In this document: positions 6,837-14,222 of the stretch, piece after piece
Layout: every line of letters begins with the position of its first letter
Position numbering within the stretch: position 1 is the first letter of the stretch
DNA from: Actinomycetes bacterium
GTDB taxonomy: Bacteria > Actinomycetota > Aquicultoria > CAJVYJ01
Length of the DNA stretch: 17,093 nucleotides
Reading direction: 5' to 3'
NCBI GenBank assembly: GCA_030597945.1
Contig: JAUVQW010000009.1
Span: 1 to 17,093 of the forward strand
Notes under the pieces: generated by a model
Seen by the model: the letters and a program-made list of their open reading frames with translations, nothing else
Told to the model about the DNA's origin: nothing
The model's database searches: none
Translations under genes and position numbers: made by a program

Positions 6837-7573
6837 TTTTTTGCCCCACCAGTTTTTCGCAGGTAGTCATGGAGAATGATGCCTCCCGAAACCGAAACAT
6901 TTAGAGAAGCTATTTTCCCCACCATTGGGATACTGACCAGAAAGTCGCATTCCTTCTTTACTAATCGCGTTAGGCCGCTTCCTTCACTGCCTAAAACTAT
7001 CGCCGACTTTTTCGGCCATTCAAAACCGTTAATATCTTCCCCGTCGTCGCCTTCGGCACCGATCAACCAAAAGCCGTTTTTCTTTAATCTGTTAGCGGCA
7101 TCGATCAGGTTTGCTTTTGCGATGAGCATATGTCCGATGGCACCCGCCGATGATTTCCAAACAGCCGGGGAGAGCGCGGCCGTTCTCGCTTTTGGGATCA
7201 CTACGCCGCTTACTCCAAATATCTCAGCTGATCTTAATATTGAGCCCAGATTCTGGGGGTCAGTAATACCGTCCAATAGCAAGACGGCTGAACTATCCTC
7301 GCTGTCAACTTTTTCCAGAATATCGCCTATCGTCTCCATTTTGAAAGGTTCTGTAACGGCAACGACTCCCTGATGTACTCCACCGCCTGATATTTCATCC
7401 CATTCTTTTCTGGTGACGGATAAAATGCTGATACCTTTTTCTTCAGCAATACCATTGAAGGCCTCATCATCTTTTTGCGCCTCTTTGGTCATCATGATTT
7501 TTATTATCTTTTGTTTACTCTTTAAGAGCTCGCTGACCGGGTTCTTTCCGTATATTATCTCTTCGATCAGAAT
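6833..7573 (-). CDS. rlmB: 23S rRNA (guanosine-2'-O-)-methyltransferase RlmB-like, apparent non-ATG start
   Basis: This is a SPOUT-class TrmH/RlmB-family 2'-O-methyltransferase for rRNA. The SPOUT motifs are NLGSILRSAEIFG (motif 1), IVLGSEGSGL (motif 2) and IPMVGKIASLNVSVSGGI (motif 3, with the knot). HQGVVAV marks the end of the N-terminal substrate-binding domain. The first canonical start is ATG 7495, which gives 220 residues and removes the conserved beginning. Upstream, the same open frame reads EEIIYGKNPVSELLKSKQK, which matches the family start (E. coli MIYGIHAVQALLE). An in-frame TAA upstream leaves only ATT 7573 or CTG 7570 behind AGGGAAGG as plausible starts, giving about 246 residues, the family norm. 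The gene follows cysS by 14 nt and overlaps yacP by ATGA. Function is confident; the start is inferred. Confidence 0.9.
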   Translation of the reverse strand: MLIEEIIYGKNPVSELLKSKQKIIKIMMTKEAQKDDEAFNGIAEEKGISILSVTRKEWDEISGGGVHQGVVAVTEPFKMETIGDILEKVDSEDSSAVLLLDGITDPQNLGSILRSAEIFGVSGVVIPKARTAALSPAVWKSSAGAIGHMLIAKANLIDAANRLKKNGFWLIGAEGDDGEDINGFEWPKKSAIVLGSEGSGLTRLVKKECDFLVSIPMVGKIASLNVSVSGGIILHDYLRKTGGAKK

Positions 7574-7587
7574 GCCTTCCCTATAAA

Positions 7588-9024
7588 TTAACTTTTGATC
7601 TTTTTAACTCTTGGCCCTTGGGGAGTGTCTTCCAATTCAAAACCAAGATCAGTTATTTTTTGCCTTAGCTCGTCGGCTTTGTTCCAGTCCTTCTCTTTTC
7701 TTGCCTGTTCTCTAAGTTCAAGAAGCTCTTTTATCTCTTTATCATCCGGAGCAAATTTCGCATCTTCCCCAGGTCCCATAAAACTTAGGCCCAACGCGTT
7801 ATTTAGAAGATCAATAAGAAATTCTTTTGTGGCTTCAAGAGAATCATTTTCAGGAACTTCATCGCCCCCAATAATAAGAGTGTTTACCTCTCTGATATGT
7901 TCAAAAACCACTCCAAGAGCAGCAGCTGAATTAAAATCATCGTCCATGGCAACAATAAAGCGCTTCTTTATGCGGTCATTTATAGAATTTACTTCAGATG
8001 ATATCGCTGCGCTTCGCTGGCTTTCACTCGATATCGCAAAATCCAAGTTAGCAATGAAAGTCTCTATCCGCTCGACCTTCGCCTTGGCTTCAAATAGGCC
8101 CTTTTCTGTAAAGTCTAGCGGGTTTCGGTAATGGGTCCCCAGCATGAACATCCTTATCTCATTGGCTGACCATTCCTTTAATGCCGCCTGAAGAAGAGTG
8201 AAATTTCCAAGCGATTTAGACATCTTCTCTTTATCAATGTTTAACAGTCCGCCATGCGCCCAGTATTTTACAAAGGGTTTCCGACCGGTTGCGCCCTCCG
8301 ACTGGGCCACCTCGTTTTCATGGTGGGGAAAGATAAGATCCTGGGCGCCACCGTGGATGTCGAAGCTCATCCCCAAAAACTTAAGCGACATCGCCGAACA
8401 TTCAATATGCCATCCCGGCCTACCTTCACCCCAAGGGCTTGGCCACTTAGGTTCTCCTGGTTTTGCCAGCTTCCACAAGGCAAAATCCATAGGGTCCTCC
8501 TTGTTAGGATCAATATCGACCCTCTCACCTGCCCGCATATCTTCAAGGTCTCGCCTTGAAAGCTTCCCGTACTCCTTAAATTTTCGTACTGAAAAATATA
8601 CGCCATCGGGTGTCTTGTAAGCTAGACCATTTCTCTCTAGGTCTTTTATAAGCTCGATCATCTCATCTATAGTCTCAGTTGCTTTAGGAGCCACGCTTGG
8701 TGGCTTTACTCCTAGTCTTTCCATCTGAGACTGAAAAGCATCTGTATATTTTTCCGACACTTCTTCGGGGGAAACACCTTCTTCATTAGCCCGGTTGATT
8801 ATCTTGTCGTCTACATCAGTGATGTTTTGAACAAATTCTACCTCGAAGCCTTTCCACTCAAGGTATCTTCTCATCACGTCAAAGCTGAGGAAGGTCCTAG
8901 CGTTACCAATATGGATATAGTTGTAGACAGTCGGTCCGCAAACATACATGCCCACTTTCCCCGGGGTGTTAGGTTCAAAAACCTCTCGCTTCCTTGTAAG
9001 GGTATTAAATATCTTCACGACCAT
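7588..9024 (-). CDS. cysS: Cysteine--tRNA ligase
   Basis: This is a class I aminoacyl-tRNA synthetase that charges tRNA(Cys). The 478-residue length is typical. The zinc ligands that select cysteine are Cys29 (MYVCGPTVY), Cys209 (HIECSAM), His234 and Glu238 (FPHHENE), at the same positions as in E. coli. The HIGH motif is HIGN (38-41) and KMSKS lies at 267-271. A DALR-type helical anticodon domain follows from about 320 to the end. ATG 9024 starts three nucleotides after the gltX TAA. Bacillus has cysE between gltX and cysS and mrnC behind cysS; both are missing here. Confidence 0.97.
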   Translation of the reverse strand: MVVKIFNTLTRKREVFEPNTPGKVGMYVCGPTVYNYIHIGNARTFLSFDVMRRYLEWKGFEVEFVQNITDVDDKIINRANEEGVSPEEVSEKYTDAFQSQMERLGVKPPSVAPKATETIDEMIELIKDLERNGLAYKTPDGVYFSVRKFKEYGKLSRRDLEDMRAGERVDIDPNKEDPMDFALWKLAKPGEPKWPSPWGEGRPGWHIECSAMSLKFLGMSFDIHGGAQDLIFPHHENEVAQSEGATGRKPFVKYWAHGGLLNIDKEKMSKSLGNFTLLQAALKEWSANEIRMFMLGTHYRNPLDFTEKGLFEAKAKVERIETFIANLDFAISSESQRSAAISSEVNSINDRIKKRFIVAMDDDFNSAAALGVVFEHIREVNTLIIGGDEVPENDSLEATKEFLIDLLNNALGLSFMGPGEDAKFAPDDKEIKELLELREQARKEKDWNKADELRQKITDLGFELEDTPQGPRVKKIKS

Positions 9025-9027
9025 CTA

Positions 9028-10476
9028 TTAACCTATCGCCTTATCGAGGCGGCTCAGTGTTCTCTTCTGCCCCAATCCGTCTATTACAGAAAATAGCTCC
9101 GGTCCCGAATCCAAGCCCGTTAAGGCAAGACGGATCGGATGATATACAGCTTTACCTTTTATGCCATCTTCTTTTAAGTCACCAGCCACACCTTTTATCA
9201 GCTCTTTTATCGAATCGCAATCAAGTTTATCAGCTTCATTTATTCTATCCCTAAAGAGGCTGAGGACCTTTATAGACGGCTCTTCCCTAAGCTCCTTTAA
9301 AGTATCGTCAGAAATCTCGGGATCGCCGAAAAATATCTTTGCATAACCTGGGGCTTCAGCCAAGGTCGTGATGCTTGTCCTAATCGCCTCTGATATCTTT
9401 TGCACGTTGTGATCTTCCGTATCTATTCCTGCTGCTGTTAAATATGGCTCTATTAAAAGAGTGAGCCGCTCTACCGGGATCCTTCTTATCCATTGGCCGT
9501 TCAACCAATCGAGTTTCGGAAGATCGAAGATCGCCGGGCTTTTTGAAACACGCTCTATCGAGAATTTTTTTACTAACTCCTCAATGTCGAAGATCTCGCT
9601 TTCATCCCCTGGTGACCAGCTTAAAAGCGACAAATAATTAATTATAGTCTCTGAAAGATATCCTTTACGCTTATATTCTTCTATTGATGTCGCGCCATGT
9701 CTTTTTGATAGCTTCGCCTTGTCGGTGCCTAGTATCATCGAAAAATGGCCAAACATCGGTATTGGTGTTTCCAAGGCGTCATAGATCATTGTCTGCCTGG
9801 CCGTATTTGTTATATGGTCCTCACCCCTAAGAACGTGGGAGATGCCCATAGTGATATCATCTACAGCGGCCGCAAAATTATATGTCGGCATATTGTCCGC
9901 TTTTACGATGATGAAATCGCCGATGACCTCAGACGATATATTGATATTCTCTTTAATAAGATCTTTGAACTTGATCTCGTAAGGGTCGTCTCTTTCGACT
10001 TTGAACCGTATCACGCCTTTCTGTCCCGAAAGCCGGCGCTTTTCCCTTTCAGTGTCGCTTAGCTCCCGGCATTTACCGCCATACATCGGCATTCTGCTGG
10101 ATTCAAGCGCGCTTCTTCGCTCCTCTTCAAGCTCTTCGGGGGTACAAAAACAATAGTAGGCGTGGTTGCTCTTTAATAGTCTCTTCCAATAATATTTATA
10201 AGTATTAAGCCTCTCGCTTTGGCGGTAAGGGCCATGCTCTCCACCGATGTCCGGCCCTTCGTCCCAATCGATGCCAAGCCATTTTAAGCTCTCGATTATC
10301 GATTGTTCGTATTCCTTAGTCGACCTCGTCTTGTCCGTATCCTCGACCCTTAAGACGACCTGGCCATGATAACGCCTGGCAAATAGCCAATTAAAAAGCG
10401 CCGTCCTTGACGTACCTATATGAAGATCGCCCGTCGGACTTGGAGCAAACCTTACCCTTATTGGACTTTCCACCAA
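9028..10476 (-). CDS. gltX: Glutamate--tRNA ligase (probably non-discriminating)
   Basis: This class I synthetase attaches glutamate to tRNA(Glu), and probably also to tRNA(Gln), since gatB in this window implies the amidotransferase route. The protein has about 482 residues. FAPSPTGDLHIGTSRTALFN (10-29) holds the HIGH motif, LRVEDTD (42-48) follows, and KLSKRHG (255-261) is the KMSKS motif. Cys109, Cys111 and Cys136 resemble the zinc site of bacterial GluRS. A helical anticodon-binding domain fills the C-terminal third. The start is TTG 10476 or GTG 10473, both served by GAGG 6 or 9 nt upstream. The gene lies 14 nt after ispF and ends in TAA followed directly by TAG, just before cysS. Non-discrimination is inferred from context, not read from the anticodon domain. 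Confidence 0.96.
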   Translation of the reverse strand: MVESPIRVRFAPSPTGDLHIGTSRTALFNWLFARRYHGQVVLRVEDTDKTRSTKEYEQSIIESLKWLGIDWDEGPDIGGEHGPYRQSERLNTYKYYWKRLLKSNHAYYCFCTPEELEEERRSALESSRMPMYGGKCRELSDTEREKRRLSGQKGVIRFKVERDDPYEIKFKDLIKENINISSEVIGDFIIVKADNMPTYNFAAAVDDITMGISHVLRGEDHITNTARQTMIYDALETPIPMFGHFSMILGTDKAKLSKRHGATSIEEYKRKGYLSETIINYLSLLSWSPGDESEIFDIEELVKKFSIERVSKSPAIFDLPKLDWLNGQWIRRIPVERLTLLIEPYLTAAGIDTEDHNVQKISEAIRTSITTLAEAPGYAKIFFGDPEISDDTLKELREEPSIKVLSLFRDRINEADKLDCDSIKELIKGVAGDLKEDGIKGKAVYHPIRLALTGLDSGPELFSVIDGLGQKRTLSRLDKAIG

Positions 10477-10490
10477 AAAAGACCTCTTCC

Positions 10491-10970
10491 TTAAATAACC
10501 TTTTCATCTACTAACGCTACAGCCTGGGCCGCAATACCCTCGCCCCGGCCGGTAAAACCGAGCCCTTCCGAAGTCGTAGCTTTGACGCTGACCTTCGAGC
10601 CGTCAAGCCCAAGGGCGGCAGCCATTGTCTCACTCATCGCTTGTCTGTATTCAGATATTTTCGGCTCCTCCAGAATGGCGGTAACGTCAACGTTTACAAT
10701 TATAAAGCCTTCATCCGTAACGATTTTTTTAATCTTCTCCAGTAGTTCAATACTAGAGACATCTTTATACTTCATGTCGGTATCGGGAAAATGTGATCCG
10801 ATGTCCCGAGCGGCTATGCTTCCGAGAATCGCATCGATAACTGCATGTACAACCACGTCAGCATCTGAGTGGCCGATCAAGCTCTTTGTAAAAGGGATCT
10901 CAACGCCACCAAGATAAAGTTGGCCACCGTCTTTAAACCGGTGAACATCAAAACCCGTACCTACTCTCAT
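10491..10970 (-). CDS. ispF: 2-C-methyl-D-erythritol 2,4-cyclodiphosphate synthase
   Basis: IspF is the cyclase of the non-mevalonate (MEP) isoprenoid pathway, converting CDP-methylerythritol 2-phosphate to the cyclic diphosphate with loss of CMP. The 159-residue length is standard. The zinc ligands are Asp8, His10 (GFDVHRF) and His42 (VVVHAVIDA). HSDADV (34-39), HFPDTD, and the C-terminal KATTSEGLGFTGRGEGIAAQ are family signatures. ATG 10970 overlaps the ispD stop by ATGA, so it is translated right after the enzyme that acts two steps earlier in the pathway. Confidence 0.97.
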   Translation of the reverse strand: MRVGTGFDVHRFKDGGQLYLGGVEIPFTKSLIGHSDADVVVHAVIDAILGSIAARDIGSHFPDTDMKYKDVSSIELLEKIKKIVTDEGFIIVNVDVTAILEEPKISEYRQAMSETMAAALGLDGSKVSVKATTSEGLGFTGRGEGIAAQAVALVDEKVI

Positions 10971-11662
10971 ACGATCCTCTCTTTATCTTTCATGATCGCT
11001 TTAATCATATCGAGATCGCCAGGGGTCGTGACCTTAAGGTTTTCATAATCCCCGAACATAACTTTGACTGGACGTCCAAGCCTCTCCACCAACGATGCGT
11101 CATCTGTTCCGTGATAATCGTCGGCGATAGCCAAAACATGCGCCTCCATTAAGACATGATAGTCGAAGACCTGAGGTGTCTGAGCCGACCACAGGCCTTC
11201 GCGTTCAAGAGTATTTGCTATCGTATCCATCTTCCCTGCGAGTTTAATAGTGTCTGTTACCGGGACAGCTAATATCGCTCCATTGTCGATGGTGGCCGCT
11301 TCTACTACTTCTTCTATCTTCTCAACACTGATATTAGGCCTGGCCCCGTCATGGATGATTACCTTGTCGGTCGAATCATTTAAACTCATGAGACCGAGAT
11401 AAACAGATTCCTGTCGGCTTTCCCCTCCGGCGATAATATTCTCTACTTTACTGAAGCCAAATTTGTCGACCACATCTCTTCTGCAGGCATCTATCGTCTC
11501 TTCGTTAGTGACCAAAGTGATCGCGTCTACTGATCGACAAAGGTGGATGCTTTCGATGCTATAGGATATAAGTGGCCTGCCGAGAAGGTCGACGAATTGT
11601 TTGCCATTTTTATTTTTAAATCTTCGGCCGACTCCCGCGGCTACGACGATTGCTCGGTTCAT
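10967..11662 (-). CDS. ispD: 2-C-methyl-D-erythritol 4-phosphate cytidylyltransferase
   Basis: IspD transfers CMP from CTP to methylerythritol 4-phosphate in the MEP pathway. The protein has 231 residues, the usual length. VVAAGVGRRF (6-15) and Lys21 (GKQF) form the CTP-binding start. VIIHDGARP, PVTDTIK, LWSAQTPQVF, GTDDASLVER and NLKVTTPGDL follow in the canonical order. ATG 11662 lies three nucleotides after the TAG of the PIN/TRAM gene and in the same reading frame as it. The stop overlaps ispF by ATGA. Confidence 0.97.
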   Translation of the reverse strand: MNRAIVVAAGVGRRFKNKNGKQFVDLLGRPLISYSIESIHLCRSVDAITLVTNEETIDACRRDVVDKFGFSKVENIIAGGESRQESVYLGLMSLNDSTDKVIIHDGARPNISVEKIEEVVEAATIDNGAILAVPVTDTIKLAGKMDTIANTLEREGLWSAQTPQVFDYHVLMEAHVLAIADDYHGTDDASLVERLGRPVKVMFGDYENLKVTTPGDLDMIKAIMKDKERIV

Positions 11663-11665
11663 ATA

Positions 11666-12721
11666 CTACCGATTCTCCCCTTTGGCTTTAGCAAAAATCA
11701 TCCTACCAGCAGGGGTTTGAAGTACGCTTGTCACTATTAGCTCAGCATCGCTGCCTACCAAGGCGTTCCCATCTTCGACAACGACCATCGTGCCGTCTTC
11801 CAAATAACCGACTCCTTGACCTTCTTCCTTACCTTCTTTGATTATCCTCACCTTCATCCCTTCGCCCGGTATGGCAACGGATTTGACCGCATTGGCAAGT
11901 TCATTGATATTCAGGACCTTAACCCCTTCTACTGAGGCCACCTTATTTAGATTGTAATCATTAGTGAGGATCGCCGCTTCGATCGTTTTTGCATGACGTA
12001 CGAGCTTAGCATCTACTTCCCTTATTTCCGGAAAATCTTGATCAGATATCTCTAACTGTACATTGGGCTCAAGCTGGATCTCTCTTAGAACATCTAATCC
12101 GCGCCTACCCCTTGAACGTTTTAGGGTATCGTCTGAATCAGCGATATATTGAAGTTCGTTCAAAACATACCTTGGCAAGATTATCTCTCCTTCTAAAAAA
12201 CCGCTCTTTCCAATATCGAATATTCTGCCGTCGATAATGACGTTGGTGTCGAGTAATTTTTTGGTGGGGACCCCTTCCCGGGAATATTTGGCGGCATTGA
12301 AAAGCCGGTCGAGATCTCTCCATCTTCTGGAGCCAAAACGAAGACCGAGTCCACCAAACATGAAAAAGACAATTAGTATGTAAGCAAGCTTAATTGAGCG
12401 GAATCTATCGGGAATAAAAAACGCAGGCAGCGAAACTAATAACGCCAGAATAAGTCCGATCAGTACACCGGCTACACTGGATATTAGCTCAGCTAGAGGT
12501 ATTTTTTGAATATTGTCTTCTATCCAAATGAAGAACTTCGCCAGCAGCCTGCCAAAAAAACCGCCTATTAAATACCCAAGACCGGAACCGAAAATAATCG
12601 AAATAACTAATATGAATAATCTAGAAGATGATGCTCCGACTTCTTGAATAAAACTTGACGCATAAGCACCGGCAAATGCTCCACCAAGGATAAAGACAAA
12701 GCGAATAATCTCAACTATCAT
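11666..12721 (-). CDS. yacL: Membrane-anchored PIN/TRAM domain protein (YacL-type)
   Basis: This 351-residue protein has four predicted membrane helices (about 5-22, 34-56, 84-104, 110-127), then a PIN nuclease-like domain (about 154-275) and a TRAM domain (about 287-345). The PIN acidic residues are Asp158 (LLDTN), Glu189 (LNEL), Asp237 and Asp255 (LTNDYN), so the active site looks complete. The TRAM domain, a likely RNA-binding beta barrel, holds GQGVGYLEDGTMVVVEDG. The arrangement and its place before ispD match Bacillus YacL; the precise RNA substrate is unknown. ATG 12721 lies just behind an in-frame TAG, and AAGG about 12 nt upstream is the nearest ribosome site. It is first gene after the promoter at 12826-12854. 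It stops with TAG, three nucleotides from the ispD start and in its frame. Confidence 0.94.
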   Translation of the reverse strand: MIVEIIRFVFILGGAFAGAYASSFIQEVGASSSRLFILVISIIFGSGLGYLIGGFFGRLLAKFFIWIEDNIQKIPLAELISSVAGVLIGLILALLVSLPAFFIPDRFRSIKLAYILIVFFMFGGLGLRFGSRRWRDLDRLFNAAKYSREGVPTKKLLDTNVIIDGRIFDIGKSGFLEGEIILPRYVLNELQYIADSDDTLKRSRGRRGLDVLREIQLEPNVQLEISDQDFPEIREVDAKLVRHAKTIEAAILTNDYNLNKVASVEGVKVLNINELANAVKSVAIPGEGMKVRIIKEGKEEGQGVGYLEDGTMVVVEDGNALVGSDAELIVTSVLQTPAGRMIFAKAKGENR

Positions 12722-13190
12722 CTTTGTCGGCTACCTTGATCTCTACTTTGTTAGCCCCGCCTCCTTATTCCTTCAGTCAAACAACTAAATAATGTATGAA
12801 TAAAAATAAAGCTACTAATATCTATATTATCACTTCAAATAAGAATGCTGTCACCTGTTAAATTTTTTACTTAAAAGTAATTTTTCAAAATCGAGCACAT
12901 TATACAAGGAGCCGGTTAAAATGACAAACAACCTGCGCGCTGAGCCTTAAGAAAATGCCCAAAAAGCTTCTCTCTAAAAACTTTTTAATTATGGAGCTGA
13001 TAAAATTGCCTATCATCTGCTGCTTGCGCCAGTGCTGCGGTCATTGACTCCGATACTGCCATAGCTATGTTCCCATAAAGACATACGACCACGCTGTCCC
13101 AGGCTTAGATTTCATTTTTAGCTATTTATTTTTGATTAGAATATTGTGGGTAAAAAATTTAGAACGCAAAAAAAAATAGGAGGTTTTTTT
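12722..13190. other. Gene-free divergent region between yacL and the AhpD-like gene
   Basis: This 469-bp stretch separates the minus-strand yacL operon from the plus-strand ahpD-like gene. It holds the yacL promoter and a leader of about 100 nt. An AT-rich imperfect palindrome (TTACTT AA AAGTAA, 12867-12880) lies just upstream of the -35 and could be an operator. The remainder has only very short reading frames: a nine-codon frame behind AAGGAG near 12916, and a 35-codon minus-strand frame at 12985-13092. On the plus strand TAGAAT (13137-13142) could serve as a -10 for the ahpD-like gene, but no good -35 accompanies it. I see no tRNA or other recognisable RNA gene here. Confidence 0.5.
12826..12854 (-). 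promoter_or_regulatory. Sigma-A-type promoter of the yacL-ispD-ispF-gltX-cysS-rlmB-yacP operon
   Basis: On the minus strand GTGACA (12854-12849) and GATAAT (12831-12826) each match the consensus in five of six positions, at the ideal 17-nt spacing. Transcription would start near 12819, about 98 nt before the yacL ATG. Together with the terminator at 6281-6310 it bounds a seven-gene unit separate from clpC-radA-disA. Confidence 0.65.
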
Positions 13191-13577
13191 ATGGCAGAGA
13201 AAGCAGAGGTACTAAGAGATATCGAGGAGACGCTTGGTTTTGTACCAGATTGGATCGCTCAAATCCCCGAGCACAGCATTGAGGCTGAATGGAGCCTCTT
13301 TAAGAACTGGGAGATGGCCGAAACAGTCATCCCTCTTAAGTATAAAGAGCTTATCGGTCTGGCGGTAGCCGCGAATATGCAATGTGATTACTGCGTAACA
13401 TATCACACGGAGGCAGCTAGGTTAAACGGAGCTACCGATGAGGAGATCAACGAAGCTTGTTTGATGGCCAAAACAACATCTGGCTGGAGTAGTTATCTGG
13501 AAGGCACTCAAGTTGACCTCGTCCAGTTTAAGGAAGATATTAGACAGATCGGCGAGAACGCGAGAAGAGCAGCGTAA
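13191..13577 (+). CDS. AhpD/carboxymuconolactone decarboxylase-family protein
   Basis: This 128-residue protein belongs to the AhpD-like/CMD family of small helical, cysteine-based peroxidase or disulfide enzymes. CDYCVTYHTEAA contains Cys65 and Cys68 in a CxxC plus His72, the AhpD-type redox site, preceded by the helix YKELIGLAVAANMQ. The helix after it (ATDEEINEACLMA) is also typical. It therefore probably works as a thiol reductant or peroxidase rather than a true decarboxylase, since aromatic-pathway CMDs lack the CxxC. ATG 13191 lies 7 nt behind a perfect AGGAGG (13178-13183). The open frame back to 13146 is not used. It lies on the opposite strand to its neighbours, ends at its own terminator, and interrupts the usual disA-yacL junction. 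Substrate unknown. Confidence 0.88.
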   Translation: MAEKAEVLRDIEETLGFVPDWIAQIPEHSIEAEWSLFKNWEMAETVIPLKYKELIGLAVAANMQCDYCVTYHTEAARLNGATDEEINEACLMAKTTSGWSSYLEGTQVDLVQFKEDIRQIGENARRAA

Positions 13578-13622
13578 GACTGTTACATCATGGTCGTCAT
13601 CTTCTTGAGTGTCAATGATAGT

Positions 13623-13661
13623 AAAAAGACCCGGGACGGTTAACATCCTGGGTCTTTATTT
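13623..13661 (+). terminator. Strong rho-independent terminator after the AhpD-like gene
   Basis: AAAGACCCGGGA (13625-13636) pairs with TCCTGGGTCTTT (13646-13657): 12 bp with one G-T pair, around a nine-base loop. The A-rich 5' arm and T-rich 3' arm would let it work on both strands. It separates the AhpD-like gene from the SnoaL-like gene. Confidence 0.85.
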
Positions 13662-13696
13662 GCTCTTTCGCGCCCTTACACTTTACATTCTCCCTT

Positions 13697-13725
13697 CCAC
13701 CATCGGTCACTGAATTGGGTATAAA
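13697..13725 (+). promoter_or_regulatory. Weak promoter candidate for the SnoaL-like gene
   Basis: TATAAA (13720-13725) is a good -10 (five of six), about 35 nt before the ATG at 13760. The -35 region (CCACCA at 17 nt spacing) is poor. The terminator just upstream makes a separate promoter necessary, which is the main support. Confidence 0.3.
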
Positions 13726-13759
13726 AAATCATGGACTAATTCTAAAAAGAGAAGGCAGC

Positions 13760-14125
13760 ATGTCGGCTGAAGAGAATAAGGCAATAATCACAAATTTAAT
13801 TGAAGAATTAAACAGGGGAAATACCGCCCCGTACAATAGAGCAATCGAGCCCGATTGCGAGATCATGTACTGGACCGGCGAATCAATGGATAAAAAGAGC
13901 TTCATCGAGTTCATCAACACCGTCACCGAGACTCACCCGGACTTTAAGATCGCAATAGAAGACATAATTGCCAGCAACGACAAGGTAGTGGTCCGCTACA
14001 CGGAAAGCGCCGTCGTAAAGGGGAGCTTTATCGGAATGGAGCCCAATAAGAAAAGGTATTCACTGCCGGCGATCGAGATATACCGCCTCTCTAACGGAAA
14101 GATAAACGGTTTGTGGATGGCTTAA
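13760..14125 (+). CDS. SnoaL-like / nuclear transport factor 2-fold protein
   Basis: This 121-residue protein looks like the SnoaL-like ester cyclase branch of the NTF2 fold. It has an N-terminal helix (NKAIITNLIEELNRG), a central segment SFIEFINTVTETHPDFKIAIEDIIA (48-72), then DKVVVRYTESAVVKGSF, the strand IEIYRLSNGKINGLWM and the end. The pattern of an initial helix, HPDF, VVVRYT and a final strand with G-K-I is typical of SnoaL-like proteins. The fold holds many functions (cyclase, isomerase, no known catalysis), and I cannot assign one. ATG 13760 has GAAGG close upstream; the longer frame from 13715 would start ahead of the promoter's expected transcript start. It is convergent with disA and shares the insertion with the AhpD-like gene. 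Confidence 0.75.
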   Translation: MSAEENKAIITNLIEELNRGNTAPYNRAIEPDCEIMYWTGESMDKKSFIEFINTVTETHPDFKIAIEDIIASNDKVVVRYTESAVVKGSFIGMEPNKKRYSLPAIEIYRLSNGKINGLWMA

Positions 14126-14134
14126 AGGAGTCAC

Positions 14135-14215
14135 ACGTAAACACATAAAGCTTAAGAGCGTAAAGAATAAAATATCCTATAGCGGGCTACTGCAAACGCC
14201 TAACTTCTTACGTTT
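14135..14215. repeat. Degenerate GTAAG-type units between the convergent genes
   Basis: The gap between the SnoaL-like and disA stops contains ACGTAAAC, TTAAGAGCGTAAAG on the plus strand and ACGTAAG on the minus strand. They resemble the GTAAGNGC octamers near leuC and ybaK. No convincing terminator is visible for either gene. Confidence 0.3.
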
Positions 14216-14222
14216 AACAACC

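Noticed and set aside
6876..7373. Plus-strand open frame of 165 codons
   Set aside because: It is antisense to the SPOUT domain of rlmB, whose motifs are all intact on the minus strand.
7595..8131. Plus-strand open frame of 178 codons
   Set aside because: It lies wholly antisense to cysS, has no ribosome binding site, and its translation is low-complexity and Ser-rich, as expected from a complement frame.
13000..13100. tRNA or structured RNA in the yacL-ahpD gap
   Set aside because: No T-loop GTTCRANNCC-like segment or cloverleaf stems were found.
14126..14222. Bidirectional terminator between the convergent SnoaL-like gene and disA
   Set aside because: Only weak inverted matches (ACGTAAAC / TTACGTTTAA) exist, without a stem followed by a T-run.
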